A stretch of 64,000 nucleotides of DNA from Candidatus Melainabacteria bacterium (GTDB lineage Bacteria > Cyanobacteriota > Vampirovibrionia > Gastranaerophilales > Gastranaerophilaceae): NCBI GenBank assembly GCA_003258735.1, contig QHME01000005.1, positions 62,730 through 126,729 on the forward strand, written 5' to 3'. Below the pieces are notes generated by a model, which had not been told where the DNA came from, did no database searches, and saw only the letters and a list, made by a program, of their open reading frames with translations. Of this stretch, positions 43,843 to 51,485 are shown piece after piece. The stretch's first letter is position 1. Each line of letters begins with the position of its first letter. Position numbers and translations under genes: made by a program.

Positions 43843-43872
43843 GGCGAACTGTATGACAGTTCGCCTTTTTGC
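43843..43872 (+). terminator. Intrinsic terminator of the symporter gene
   Basis: GGCGAACTG and CAGTTCGCC form a 9-bp stem with loop TATGA, followed by TTTTTG. Confidence 0.9.
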
Positions 43873-43984
43873 TAGTTAAAAAGTATAAATTTAATAATTT
43901 TAAAAATTTGGGTGTATTGCATTTTTATTACTCTTTTTTTATAGTAAAATTCTTGTTATAGGGTATTTTTTAAGGAGAAATAAA

Positions 43985-44827
43985 ATGTTGAGAGGACCTT
44001 TTTTAGATAGAACTTGGATGGCGCAAAACCCTGATTATTCTACATCAGATATTGTTATGTTAGGTTTGCCGTTTGATGGTACGGTGTCTTATCGTCCAGG
44101 TTCAAGATTTGCACCTGAGCAAATTCGTCTTGCGAGTTGGGGCTTAGAAGAATATTCTCCAACATTTGATAAAGAACTGGCTGATGTAAATTTCCACGAC
44201 GCAGGAGATTTGGAGTTTCCTTTAGGAAATACGTATAAAACTTTAGAACAAATTGAACAAAATGTCCTTGATATATATAATGATGGCAAAAAAGTCTTTG
44301 GTATCGGTGGAGAACATTTGGTGACTTTACCTGAAGTTAGAGCTGTATCTAAGTTTTATGATGATTTAGCAGTTGTACATTTTGATGCTCATACTGATTT
44401 GAGAGAAGAATATATGGGTGAAGAAATGTCTCATAGTGCTGTTATTCGCCATATTTCAAAATTTGTAAAACCTGAAAATATTAAACAAATCGGTATCCGC
44501 TCAGGAATGAAGGAAGAATGGGAATTTATGGCTAAACATAATACCCTTTGTCACAAATATTCTGATTTAGATTCATTAAAAAATAAAAATATCTTTGTTA
44601 CAGTAGATTTAGATTGTCTTGACACTTCAATTATGCCTGGAACAGGGACTCCGGAAGTTGGAGGAATGTCATTTAATGAACTTTTGGGCTGGTTTAAGTA
44701 TTTAAAGGATTTCAATATTGTAGGTGCAGATGTTGTTGAACTTGCGCCTGATTATGACTCTTCAGGTGCATCAACTGCTGTAGCTACAAAGGTTATCAGA
44801 GAATTACTTATGGCAATGGGAAAATAG
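43985..44827 (+). CDS. speB: Agmatinase (ureohydrolase family)
   Basis: A 280-residue Mn-dependent ureohydrolase that splits agmatine into putrescine and urea. Seen: PGSRFAPEQIRLAS, GGEHLVTLPEV (metal His), VVHFDAHTDLREEY (metal D-H-D), SHSAVIRHI and VDLDCLDTSIMPGTGTPEVGG (metal D-x-D). The arrangement is agmatinase-like rather than arginase-like. AAGGAG precedes ATG 43985. ligA follows by 9 bases. No speA-type arginine decarboxylase gene is in the window. Confidence 0.9.
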   Translation: MLRGPFLDRTWMAQNPDYSTSDIVMLGLPFDGTVSYRPGSRFAPEQIRLASWGLEEYSPTFDKELADVNFHDAGDLEFPLGNTYKTLEQIEQNVLDIYNDGKKVFGIGGEHLVTLPEVRAVSKFYDDLAVVHFDAHTDLREEYMGEEMSHSAVIRHISKFVKPENIKQIGIRSGMKEEWEFMAKHNTLCHKYSDLDSLKNKNIFVTVDLDCLDTSIMPGTGTPEVGGMSFNELLGWFKYLKDFNIVGADVVELAPDYDSSGASTAVATKVIRELLMAMGK

Positions 44828-44836
44828 GTTTTTATT

Positions 44837-46891
44837 ATGCAAAAAAATGATATGCAATTGAGCTTAAACTATAATGTCGAAACTTCTGAAAACTCAGATA
44901 AACCAACCGATAACGATAAAAAACGTATTCAATTTTTGAAAGATGAAATCAATAAAAGTAATTACAAATACTACGTTGAAGAAAATCCATATTTGAGCGA
45001 TTTTGAGTATGATAAAATGTTTGCGGAATTAAAAACATTAGAAGAAAAATTCCCTTCTCTAAAAACTTTAGATAGTCCGACACAAAGAGTAGGGTCAGTT
45101 AGTGAAAAGTTTTTTTCTCACACTCATAAATACCGTTTGTATAGTTTAGATAACACATATAATGCGCAAGAGCTTACCGATTGGTATGAAAAGATTTGTG
45201 CAAAGTATAACAGAAAATTGCAACTTGTTTGCGAACTCAAAATTGATGGTTTAGCGATTGCATTGACTTATGATAAGGGGATTTTTTCACTTGGAGTAAC
45301 TCGTGGAGATGGTGTCACAGGTGAAAACATCACAACAAATTTAAAAACAATTAAAGCAATTCCTTTAAAATTATTTTCACCAAAAACTTTAGAGGTGCGT
45401 GGTGAAATTTATATGCCAAAAACTTCTTTTGAAAAATTAAATGAAGAAGCTTTGCAAAAGGGAGAAAAAGTTTTTGCAAATCCTCGTAATGCCGCAAGCG
45501 GTTCTTTGCGCCAATTGGATAGTACAATTACCGCAAAACGCGATTTATCAATGTTCACTTACACTGGTATATTTGAAGATACGGAGGACAAAAATATCAA
45601 AACCCATTATGATGGTATGATGTACTTGAAGAAACTTGGCTTTAAGGTAAACCCAAATATCAGGTTGGTTGATGATATTCAAGGGGCGATTGATTATTGC
45701 AAAGAGTGGGAAACCAAGCGTTTTGATTTGAATTATGCAACTGATGGGGTTGTTATAAAAATCAATGATTTTGATATCCAAAAAGATTTAGGATTCACCG
45801 CTCGAGCACCAAAATGGGCAACAGCGTTTAAATTTCCACCGGAAGAAGTTGCAACAAAACTTCTTGATATCGAACTCAACACCGGAAAAACCGGTGTAGT
45901 AACTCCTGTTGCTGTGCTTACACCTGTTCAACTTGCAGGTAGTACGGTTGCAAGGGCAAGTCTTCATAATTTTGATGAAATTGCAAGACTTGATATAAGA
46001 ATTGGAGATACTGTTTTAATAAAAAAAGCCGCAGAAATCATTCCAAAAGTTGTAAAAGTGATGGATACCAAAGAACATAACAGTTTACCTGTTTATCAAA
46101 CCCCAAAGACCTGTCCGGCATGTGGAGGTCCACTGACCGAACGCGAAGGGGAAGTTGGTTTGTATTGTGAAAATCCAAATTGCGCTCAATTGATGTGCGC
46201 CAAAATTGAATACTGGGTAAGCAAAGAGGCTATGGACATTGATTATGTCGGACCTGCATTAATTCAACAGTTGTATGATAAAAAATATATTTCAGCTCCG
46301 GTTGATTTATACAGATTGACAATGGAAGATTTGTTGCAACTTGAATCTATAAAAGATAAATCTGCTCAAAACATTTATAATTCTATCCAAAATAGTAAGC
46401 AAAGACCACTAAACAGACTACTTACCGCGATGGGAATACGTCATGTTGGTAAAGAAACCGCAGATATTTTGGCTGGAGAATTTCCTTCAATTGATATATT
46501 GAAAAATACTTCACTTGAGGAACTTTCAAATGTTGAAGGTATTGGTGATATTATTGCCAAATCAATTTATAATTATTTCCATAATGAAAATAATATTAAA
46601 TTGATTGAGGAGTTAAAGGAACTAGGTATAAATCCGCAAGGAATCGCAAAAGTTAAATCTAATAAATTTGAAGGTAAAACTTTTGTTTTAACAGGAACAT
46701 TGCCAACAATGACAAGGGATGAAGCTAGTGAAATAATTAAATCTCATGGCGGTAAAACTTCATCCTCAGTTTCTAAAAAAACATCTTACGTTTTGGCTGG
46801 CGAAAATGCAGGTTCAAAATTAGACAAAGCTGTAAATTTAGGTGTTATAATATTGACAGAAGAGGATTTTCTTGGAATGATAAAGGAATAA
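44837..46891 (+). CDS. ligA: NAD-dependent DNA ligase
   Basis: A 684-residue replicative DNA ligase. Domains in order: Ia (YYVEENPYLSDFEYDKMFAEL), adenylation domain with catalytic Lys in CELKIDGLAIALTYD, TRGDGVTGENIT, KFPPEEVATKL, OB fold (TPVAVLTPVQLAGSTVARAS), zinc finger C-x2-C...C-x5-C (CPACGGPL, YCENPNC), helix-hairpin-helix region and C-terminal BRCT (FVLTGTLPTMTRDEASEII, TSYVLAGENAGSKLDKA). The N-terminus is about 25 residues longer than usual. Same strand and 9 bases after speB. Confidence 0.97.
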   Translation: MQKNDMQLSLNYNVETSENSDKPTDNDKKRIQFLKDEINKSNYKYYVEENPYLSDFEYDKMFAELKTLEEKFPSLKTLDSPTQRVGSVSEKFFSHTHKYRLYSLDNTYNAQELTDWYEKICAKYNRKLQLVCELKIDGLAIALTYDKGIFSLGVTRGDGVTGENITTNLKTIKAIPLKLFSPKTLEVRGEIYMPKTSFEKLNEEALQKGEKVFANPRNAASGSLRQLDSTITAKRDLSMFTYTGIFEDTEDKNIKTHYDGMMYLKKLGFKVNPNIRLVDDIQGAIDYCKEWETKRFDLNYATDGVVIKINDFDIQKDLGFTARAPKWATAFKFPPEEVATKLLDIELNTGKTGVVTPVAVLTPVQLAGSTVARASLHNFDEIARLDIRIGDTVLIKKAAEIIPKVVKVMDTKEHNSLPVYQTPKTCPACGGPLTEREGEVGLYCENPNCAQLMCAKIEYWVSKEAMDIDYVGPALIQQLYDKKYISAPVDLYRLTMEDLLQLESIKDKSAQNIYNSIQNSKQRPLNRLLTAMGIRHVGKETADILAGEFPSIDILKNTSLEELSNVEGIGDIIAKSIYNYFHNENNIKLIEELKELGINPQGIAKVKSNKFEGKTFVLTGTLPTMTRDEASEIIKSHGGKTSSSVSKKTSYVLAGENAGSKLDKAVNLGVIILTEEDFLGMIKE

Positions 46892-46906
46892 AAAGGATTG
46901 TATAAT

Positions 46907-47389
46907 ATGAAGATTGTTCAAATTGATGGTGTAAAAGGTGTAATAACAGCTGTATTTATGGGTGCCTGCCTTTTTTCAGGGTTTGTATTGTGTCCAGGAT
47001 ATGTTGCAATGTCATTGTGGAACAAATATTTGGTAAATCTTTATATGTTCCCAACGCTAAACTTGTTTCAAGGGGTCTTGTTGTGGGGAATTGCGGTGAT
47101 AACATACTGTATTTTGTCCAAAAAAGGCTTTGCTATTTCTTTCAAGAATACTCCGGAACTAAGTGATGCTGAGTTAAATTCAATTATCCAAAGAGCAAAA
47201 ATTGATTCAAGAATGAGAATGATGAATACAATGATTTCAAAGACTGATAAATTTGAAGTTCGCAAAGAAAACGTAGTGAAATCAACTTCAGTTGAGAAGG
47301 AGTCTTTAGTATCTTCTCCGATTTCAATTTCTTCAAAAAAAGAATCAGCAGAAAAATCCGGAAATGAAGATATTTCAAAAATAAAATAG
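46907..47389 (+). CDS. Uncharacterised two-helix membrane protein
   Basis: A 160-residue protein with two membrane helices (about 12-38, ITAVFMGACLFSGFVLCPGYVAM, and 50-72, LFQGVLLWGIAVITYCIL) and a Ser/Lys-rich cytoplasmic tail. AAGGA 9 bases before ATG 46907 defines the start. Positioned 15 bases after ligA, same operon. No known family; function unknown. Confidence 0.6.
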   Translation: MKIVQIDGVKGVITAVFMGACLFSGFVLCPGYVAMSLWNKYLVNLYMFPTLNLFQGVLLWGIAVITYCILSKKGFAISFKNTPELSDAELNSIIQRAKIDSRMRMMNTMISKTDKFEVRKENVVKSTSVEKESLVSSPISISSKKESAEKSGNEDISKIK

Positions 47390-47415
47390 TAACTAGTTAA
47401 TATTTTGGAGGTATT

Positions 47416-48171
47416 ATGAAAAAAATAATTATGTCTACATTACTTGCAGCAATGGTTGTTACAACTCCGTCTTTTGTTTTATCTGCAGGTGCAATCAATG
47501 GTGCTGAACCTGAACGCGGATATGTTTCAGTTTCTTATACAGCAGAAAAAGAAGTCTCTCCTGATACTGTAGAAGTTTCAATTGCTATCAGAACTGATGA
47601 TAGAAAGACAATGCAAGAGGCTGTCAGAAAAAATAAAGAACTTTCAGATAAAGTTTATGCCTATTTGAAAGGGCAAATCACTCCAACAAATGGAGATTAC
47701 CTAAAGACAGCAAATTATTCAGCATCTCCAAGTTATGTTTATAACAACAATAAAAGAATTTTAGATAAATATGAAGTTTCTAATAATATAATTGTTCATA
47801 CAAAATCACTAGATAAAATTTCAACAATTATTGATAAATCATTAGAACTTGGTGCTACAACCGTTGATAGTTTGAATTTTAGTTTGTCTGAAAAAGATGC
47901 ACAATGTGCAGAATTGTTATCAAATGCAACAAAACAAGCTAGAAAAAGAGCTGATATTGTAGCAGCTGCTGCAGGTTCAACTGTGATTGGAATACGCAAT
48001 ATTGATACATCTTGTTCGTTCAATTCATCAAGACCTAGATACTATGCAAATTCTTTGATGATGAAAGCTGCGCCAATGGCAGACTCTGCTGATGCCGGTT
48101 CAGGTTCAAATATTGAATCAGGAACGATTAAAGTTTATTCAAATGTAAATGCAAATTTTTATTTAAAATAA
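47416..48171 (+). CDS. SIMPL-domain (DUF541) exported protein
   Basis: A 251-residue protein with a signal peptide (IIMSTLLAAMVVTTPSFVLS) and one SIMPL domain: VSVSYTAEKEVSPDTVEVSI, a Y-rich strand (YSASPSYVYNNNKRILDKYE), ISTIIDKSLELGATTVDSLNF, and ATKQARKRADIVAAAAGSTV. Homologues such as E. coli YggE lower oxidative stress and form periplasmic oligomers. GGAGG precedes the ATG. A good hairpin terminator follows. Confidence 0.85.
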   Translation: MKKIIMSTLLAAMVVTTPSFVLSAGAINGAEPERGYVSVSYTAEKEVSPDTVEVSIAIRTDDRKTMQEAVRKNKELSDKVYAYLKGQITPTNGDYLKTANYSASPSYVYNNNKRILDKYEVSNNIIVHTKSLDKISTIIDKSLELGATTVDSLNFSLSEKDAQCAELLSNATKQARKRADIVAAAAGSTVIGIRNIDTSCSFNSSRPRYYANSLMMKAAPMADSADAGSGSNIESGTIKVYSNVNANFYLK

Positions 48172-48197
48172 ATAGTTTGGATATAGATTTAGAAGTT

Positions 48198-48243
48198 AGC
48201 GCGCATAGTGAGCAGAAAGTTCACAATGCGCGCTTGCTTTTTA
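48198..48243 (+). terminator. Terminator of the SIMPL gene
   Basis: GCGCGCAT and ATGCGCGC, with an inner TGA/TCA extension, form a GC-rich hairpin followed by TTGCTTTTTA. Confidence 0.8.
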
Positions 48244-48294
48244 TCTGACAATCGTTCAACCATAGAAACCTAAACTGACCCTAATGAGTAACCT

Positions 48295-48519
48295 TTATTC
48301 ACGTTCAAATAGAAATAATTTTGATGCTTGTATATTTAAGGCATCTGCAATTTTATTTACCGTTTTTAATGTCACATTACATTTTCCGTTTTCAATTTGG
48401 CTTATTCTATGTTCTGAAATATCAATCATTTCCCCAAGAGTTGCTTGGGTTAGCTTTGCTCTCATTCTATATAATTTTAAGCGAAAACCAAATTCTTTAA
48501 GAAAATCTTCATCTAACAT
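48295..48519 (-). CDS. XRE-family HTH regulator divergent from a pilin gene
   Basis: A 74-residue single-domain regulator: EFGFRLKLYRMRAKLTQATLG, then EMIDISEHRISQIENGKCNVT for helices 2-3, and LKTVNKIADALNIQASKLF. No effector domain. Its own -10 (TAAAAT) lies exactly 6 bases before the ATG with no ribosome-binding site, so the mRNA looks leaderless. A palindrome TATCAA-N7-TTGATA (48530-48548) overlaps the promoter and is the likely operator, also covering the -35 of the divergent pilin gene. Confidence 0.85.
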   Translation of the reverse strand: MLDEDFLKEFGFRLKLYRMRAKLTQATLGEMIDISEHRISQIENGKCNVTLKTVNKIADALNIQASKLFLFERE

Positions 48520-48525
48520 ATTGGT

Positions 48526-48571
48526 ATTTTATCAACCAAATATTGATAAAAACATAATCATAAGATATAAT
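48526..48571. promoter_or_regulatory. Divergent promoters with a shared palindromic operator
   Basis: Minus side: TGA then TAAAAT (48526-48531), 6 bases, ATG of the XRE gene. Plus side: -35 TTGATA (48543-48548), 17-base spacer, perfect -10 TATAAT (48566-48571), leading to the pilin gene. Perfect inverted arms TATCAA (48530-48535) and TTGATA (48543-48548), 7 bases apart, overlap both the XRE -10 and the pilin -35. One bound regulator would block both. Confidence 0.7.
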
Positions 48572-48609
48572 AAATATTATAATATATTATAATGGCATGG
48601 AGAAAAAAT

Positions 48610-49317
48610 ATGTTCAGAAAGTGGCTCAAAATTAAACGAATCAAGACTGGATTTACATTAGCTGAGGTTTTAATCACATTAGGAATAATCGGTGTTGTTG
48701 CAGCAATTACTATCCCCAACTTGATTGCTAATTATAAAGCGCAACGCCTACGTTCAAAATTTTTAAAATCTTATTCAACTGTTCAACAAGTATTCAAACA
48801 AATGGAAGCAGATGATGTATCATTAAACCCTGATGATTATGGTGCATCTACTTTTTATAGAACTTTTGCAGGTTATCTTGCAGGGGCGACTTTATGTACT
48901 AATAATACTGCAAAGCCAAATCCGTTATGTTATATTAGGAATTTGCAAGGGGCAAGTTTTTATAAAGGTATAAATAATTACTATCTTGATGATGGCAGTA
49001 TTTTATTACCCGATGGAACTCTTTTGATATTTGAAAATACCGTGAAAACTGCAAATCCTTATGTTTTTGTTACTGTTGATTTGAATGGAATTAAAAATCC
49101 TCCTAATATGGCAGGTTTTGATACTTTTACTTTTGAATTTAAAGAAGGTGTATTAAGGACAATGGGAGATATAAATACACAATTTCAAGGTGACAGGTAT
49201 TGTGATCTTGATAAGGTTAAAACAACTTCCCCTTCCTCTAATTATGGTATTGCGTGTGCCCAAAAGGCAAAACAAGATTCTGAGTATTTCAAAACTCTTG
49301 TTAAAAAATATAAGTAA
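48610..49317 (+). CDS. Type IV pilin-like prepilin
   Basis: A 235-residue prepilin. The 14-residue leader ends KRIKTG; cleavage before FTLAEVLITLGIIGVVAAIT exposes the conserved Phe1/Glu5 helix. The remainder is a globular pilin head with repeated VDLNG-type turns (Asp/Asn/Gly loops, possibly Ca2+-binding), paired Cys and a KQDSEYFKTLVKKYK tail. GGAG lies 7 bases before ATG 48610; an ATG 18 bases earlier is less well placed. Such proteins in this lineage often occur as orphan genes; no assembly ATPase or PilC-like gene is in the window. Divergent from the XRE gene, which probably controls it. Confidence 0.85.
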   Translation: MFRKWLKIKRIKTGFTLAEVLITLGIIGVVAAITIPNLIANYKAQRLRSKFLKSYSTVQQVFKQMEADDVSLNPDDYGASTFYRTFAGYLAGATLCTNNTAKPNPLCYIRNLQGASFYKGINNYYLDDGSILLPDGTLLIFENTVKTANPYVFVTVDLNGIKNPPNMAGFDTFTFEFKEGVLRTMGDINTQFQGDRYCDLDKVKTTSPSSNYGIACAQKAKQDSEYFKTLVKKYK

Positions 49318-49341
49318 ATAATAATAATATTTTCCAAAAGC

Positions 49342-49366
49342 AAAGACCGGAAAATTTCCGGTCTTT
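49342..49366. terminator. Bidirectional terminator between the pilin gene and rpsA
   Basis: AAAGACCGGAAA and TTTCCGGTCTTT form a perfect 12-bp stem with a 1-base centre, followed by T residues on the plus strand and by TTTGGAAAA on the minus strand. It lies between convergent genes. Confidence 0.8.
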
Positions 49367-49393
49367 TGAATTTATATATCTCCAAATCCTGAA

Positions 49394-50458
49394 TTATTCA
49401 GCATCTTTATTGATATCTTTTACACTCAACGCGATTCTATGTTCTTGTGGAGTAAATTTTTTGATAAGAACTTCAACGCTATCACCAACTTTGTATTTGT
49501 TGAATGGATTAACGTTTTCTTCAGCCATTTCAGAAACAGGCAATAAAGCTTCTACTCCAGGGAATATATTGATGAAAGCACCAAAACCTGTAACTTTGTT
49601 TACTGTACCTGTAATAACTTGACCTTCTGAGAATTGACCTTCGATTTGTTGCCATGGATCTTCACCCATTCTTTTCAATGACAATGAAATTCTTTTCAAT
49701 TCTGTATCAATTTTGATGATTTTAACTTCTAAAGTTTCACCCAAAGAAATTACATCTGAAGGGTGTTTAATTCTTTGCCAAGAAATTTCAGAAATTGGAA
49801 GTAAACCATCGATACCGTTAATATCAACGAAAGCACCGAAATCAGCGATTCTAACAACTTCACCTTTAACAACTTGACCTTCTTCAAGTTCTGATAAAAT
49901 GTTATCAACAACTTGGTCTCTTTGTTCAGCAACAGCTTGTCTTTGAGACAAGATAAGTTTGTTTTTCTTAGGGTCTGCTTCAAGAACTTTAACTTCAATT
50001 TTTTGGTCTAACAAACCATCAAATGGAGTTCCTGTTCTAAGTTGAGAAGAAGGGATGAAACCTTTCAAATCTGCAACGTCAACCAAAACGCCACCTTTAA
50101 CAACTGAAACAACTTTTGCAAGGATTGTATCACCTTGAACTTTTGCATCATTAAGTTGAGCCCAAGCTTGAGCAAATGCAAGTCTTTTCAAAGATAATAA
50201 CATACCTTCTTCGTCGTGTTCTTCTTTCAATACGTAAAATTCTTTTTCGTCACCAATTTCAAGTGGTGTAGCTTCTTCTGCAGCAGAGATTTCTTTGTTA
50301 GGTAAGAAAGCTTCTGTTTTAGCACCGCGAACGCTGATTAGATAACCATCTTGGTCTTTTTTCAAAACAGTACCTTCAACGATATCAGCTACTGAATGTC
50401 CTTTTGAAAAGCTTTCTTCTAACAACTTTTCAAATTCGTCTAATGTTGCTTGTGTCAT
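49394..50458 (-). CDS. rpsA: 30S ribosomal protein S1 (short form)
   Basis: A 354-residue protein with four S1 RNA-binding motifs: VADIVEGTVLKKDQDGYLIS, ILAKVVSVVKGGVLVDVADL, VVKGEVVRIADFGAFVDING, and VITGTVNKVTGFGAFINIFP. E. coli S1 has six; Cyanobacteria and Firmicutes have shorter forms of this size, so the short form fits the inferred lineage. It binds mRNA to the 30S subunit, mainly for messages with leaders; leaderless messages do not need it. AAGGAGAAAA precedes the ATG. ispH lies 64 bases upstream on the same strand. Confidence 0.93.
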   Translation of the reverse strand: MTQATLDEFEKLLEESFSKGHSVADIVEGTVLKKDQDGYLISVRGAKTEAFLPNKEISAAEEATPLEIGDEKEFYVLKEEHDEEGMLLSLKRLAFAQAWAQLNDAKVQGDTILAKVVSVVKGGVLVDVADLKGFIPSSQLRTGTPFDGLLDQKIEVKVLEADPKKNKLILSQRQAVAEQRDQVVDNILSELEEGQVVKGEVVRIADFGAFVDINGIDGLLPISEISWQRIKHPSDVISLGETLEVKIIKIDTELKRISLSLKRMGEDPWQQIEGQFSEGQVITGTVNKVTGFGAFINIFPGVEALLPVSEMAEENVNPFNKYKVGDSVEVLIKKFTPQEHRIALSVKDINKDAE

Positions 50459-50522
50459 TTTTATTTTCTCCTTTTTCTTTTTTGACTTTTCAGTCGTTTT
50501 GTTATTTTATTATCATTTTACG

Positions 50523-51392
50523 TTACTTTTGAACAGATAACCTTTCCATAACCTTTGTTATCACGCTATCAGGGGTTGATGCTCCTGCAGTTACGGAAAT
50601 TTTTTCAGATTTGGCTATCAAATCCTTGTAATTGTCCAATTCGGCATCGGTTTCAATATGGATTGTTTTGGTTATTCCTTTTAAAATCTCTGCCAAATGG
50701 GATGTATTTGCACTTTTTTTTGAACCAACAACAATCATCAAATCGCTTTCTTTTGCCATTTCCTTGGCTTCTGATTGTCGCATTGAAGTGCTTCGGCATA
50801 TTGTGTTTGCAATATGCAATTCCTTTGAAAGCGGAGTCAGGTATTGGATAATTTCATTCAATGTTGAAATCATTTGAGTTGTTTGTACTACTACTCCAAT
50901 ATTTTTATGTTCTTTCAATTCTTTTTCATAAGGTCTTAGTTGTTCAATTGAATCTGCTACAATAACCTTATCACTATATTGAACAGCATTTGCTCTAATT
51001 GCAATAACCTCAGGATGTTGAGATTTTCCAACAATTACCAAATAGTAGCCATCTTTTGCAAGTTCTATTGCTTTTTGTTGAACCTTTTTTACATCAGGAC
51101 AAGTCAAGTCATAAACTTCAAATCCAACTTTTTCAATTTGTTTGAATACTTGCGGACTTTCTCCATGACTTCTCACAACACAAATTCCCTCGCCCTTTTG
51201 AGGTAATTCTGACAACGAGTTGATACCAAGAGAAGCTAATTCTTCAATCACTTGTGAATTGTGAATTAATTCTCCTAATACACATATATTTCTTTGCGGA
51301 TTTTCGGCTTTTAATTTTTTAACGGTTTCAACGGCTCTTTTTACTCCGTAACAAAAACCTGCAAATTTCGCTAGTTTAATTTCTTTCGGCAA
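50523..51392 (-). CDS. ispH: 4-hydroxy-3-methylbut-2-enyl diphosphate reductase
   Basis: A 289-residue [4Fe-4S] enzyme, the last step of the MEP isoprenoid route, making IPP and DMAPP. Seen: FAGFCYGVKRAV with the first cluster Cys, YDLTCPDVKKVQ with the second, IANTICRSTSMRQ with the third, IVGKSQHPEV, VVQTTQ, and TAGASTPDSVI. The start is TTG 51392, the only reasonable one, giving MPKEIKLAK; ribosome-binding is weak. Upstream of rpsA on the same strand, as in several other bacteria where ispH and rpsA are linked or fused. Confidence 0.95.
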   Translation of the reverse strand: MPKEIKLAKFAGFCYGVKRAVETVKKLKAENPQRNICVLGELIHNSQVIEELASLGINSLSELPQKGEGICVVRSHGESPQVFKQIEKVGFEVYDLTCPDVKKVQQKAIELAKDGYYLVIVGKSQHPEVIAIRANAVQYSDKVIVADSIEQLRPYEKELKEHKNIGVVVQTTQMISTLNEIIQYLTPLSKELHIANTICRSTSMRQSEAKEMAKESDLMIVVGSKKSANTSHLAEILKGITKTIHIETDAELDNYKDLIAKSEKISVTAGASTPDSVITKVMERLSVQK

Positions 51393-51485
51393 TTTGTAAT
51401 TGTCTTCTTTCTATAGAACTCGCAAGAATCTCCTGCTGTAAGAGTATTACAACACAAAAAACATCACAAATCAAGTGGATTGAAA

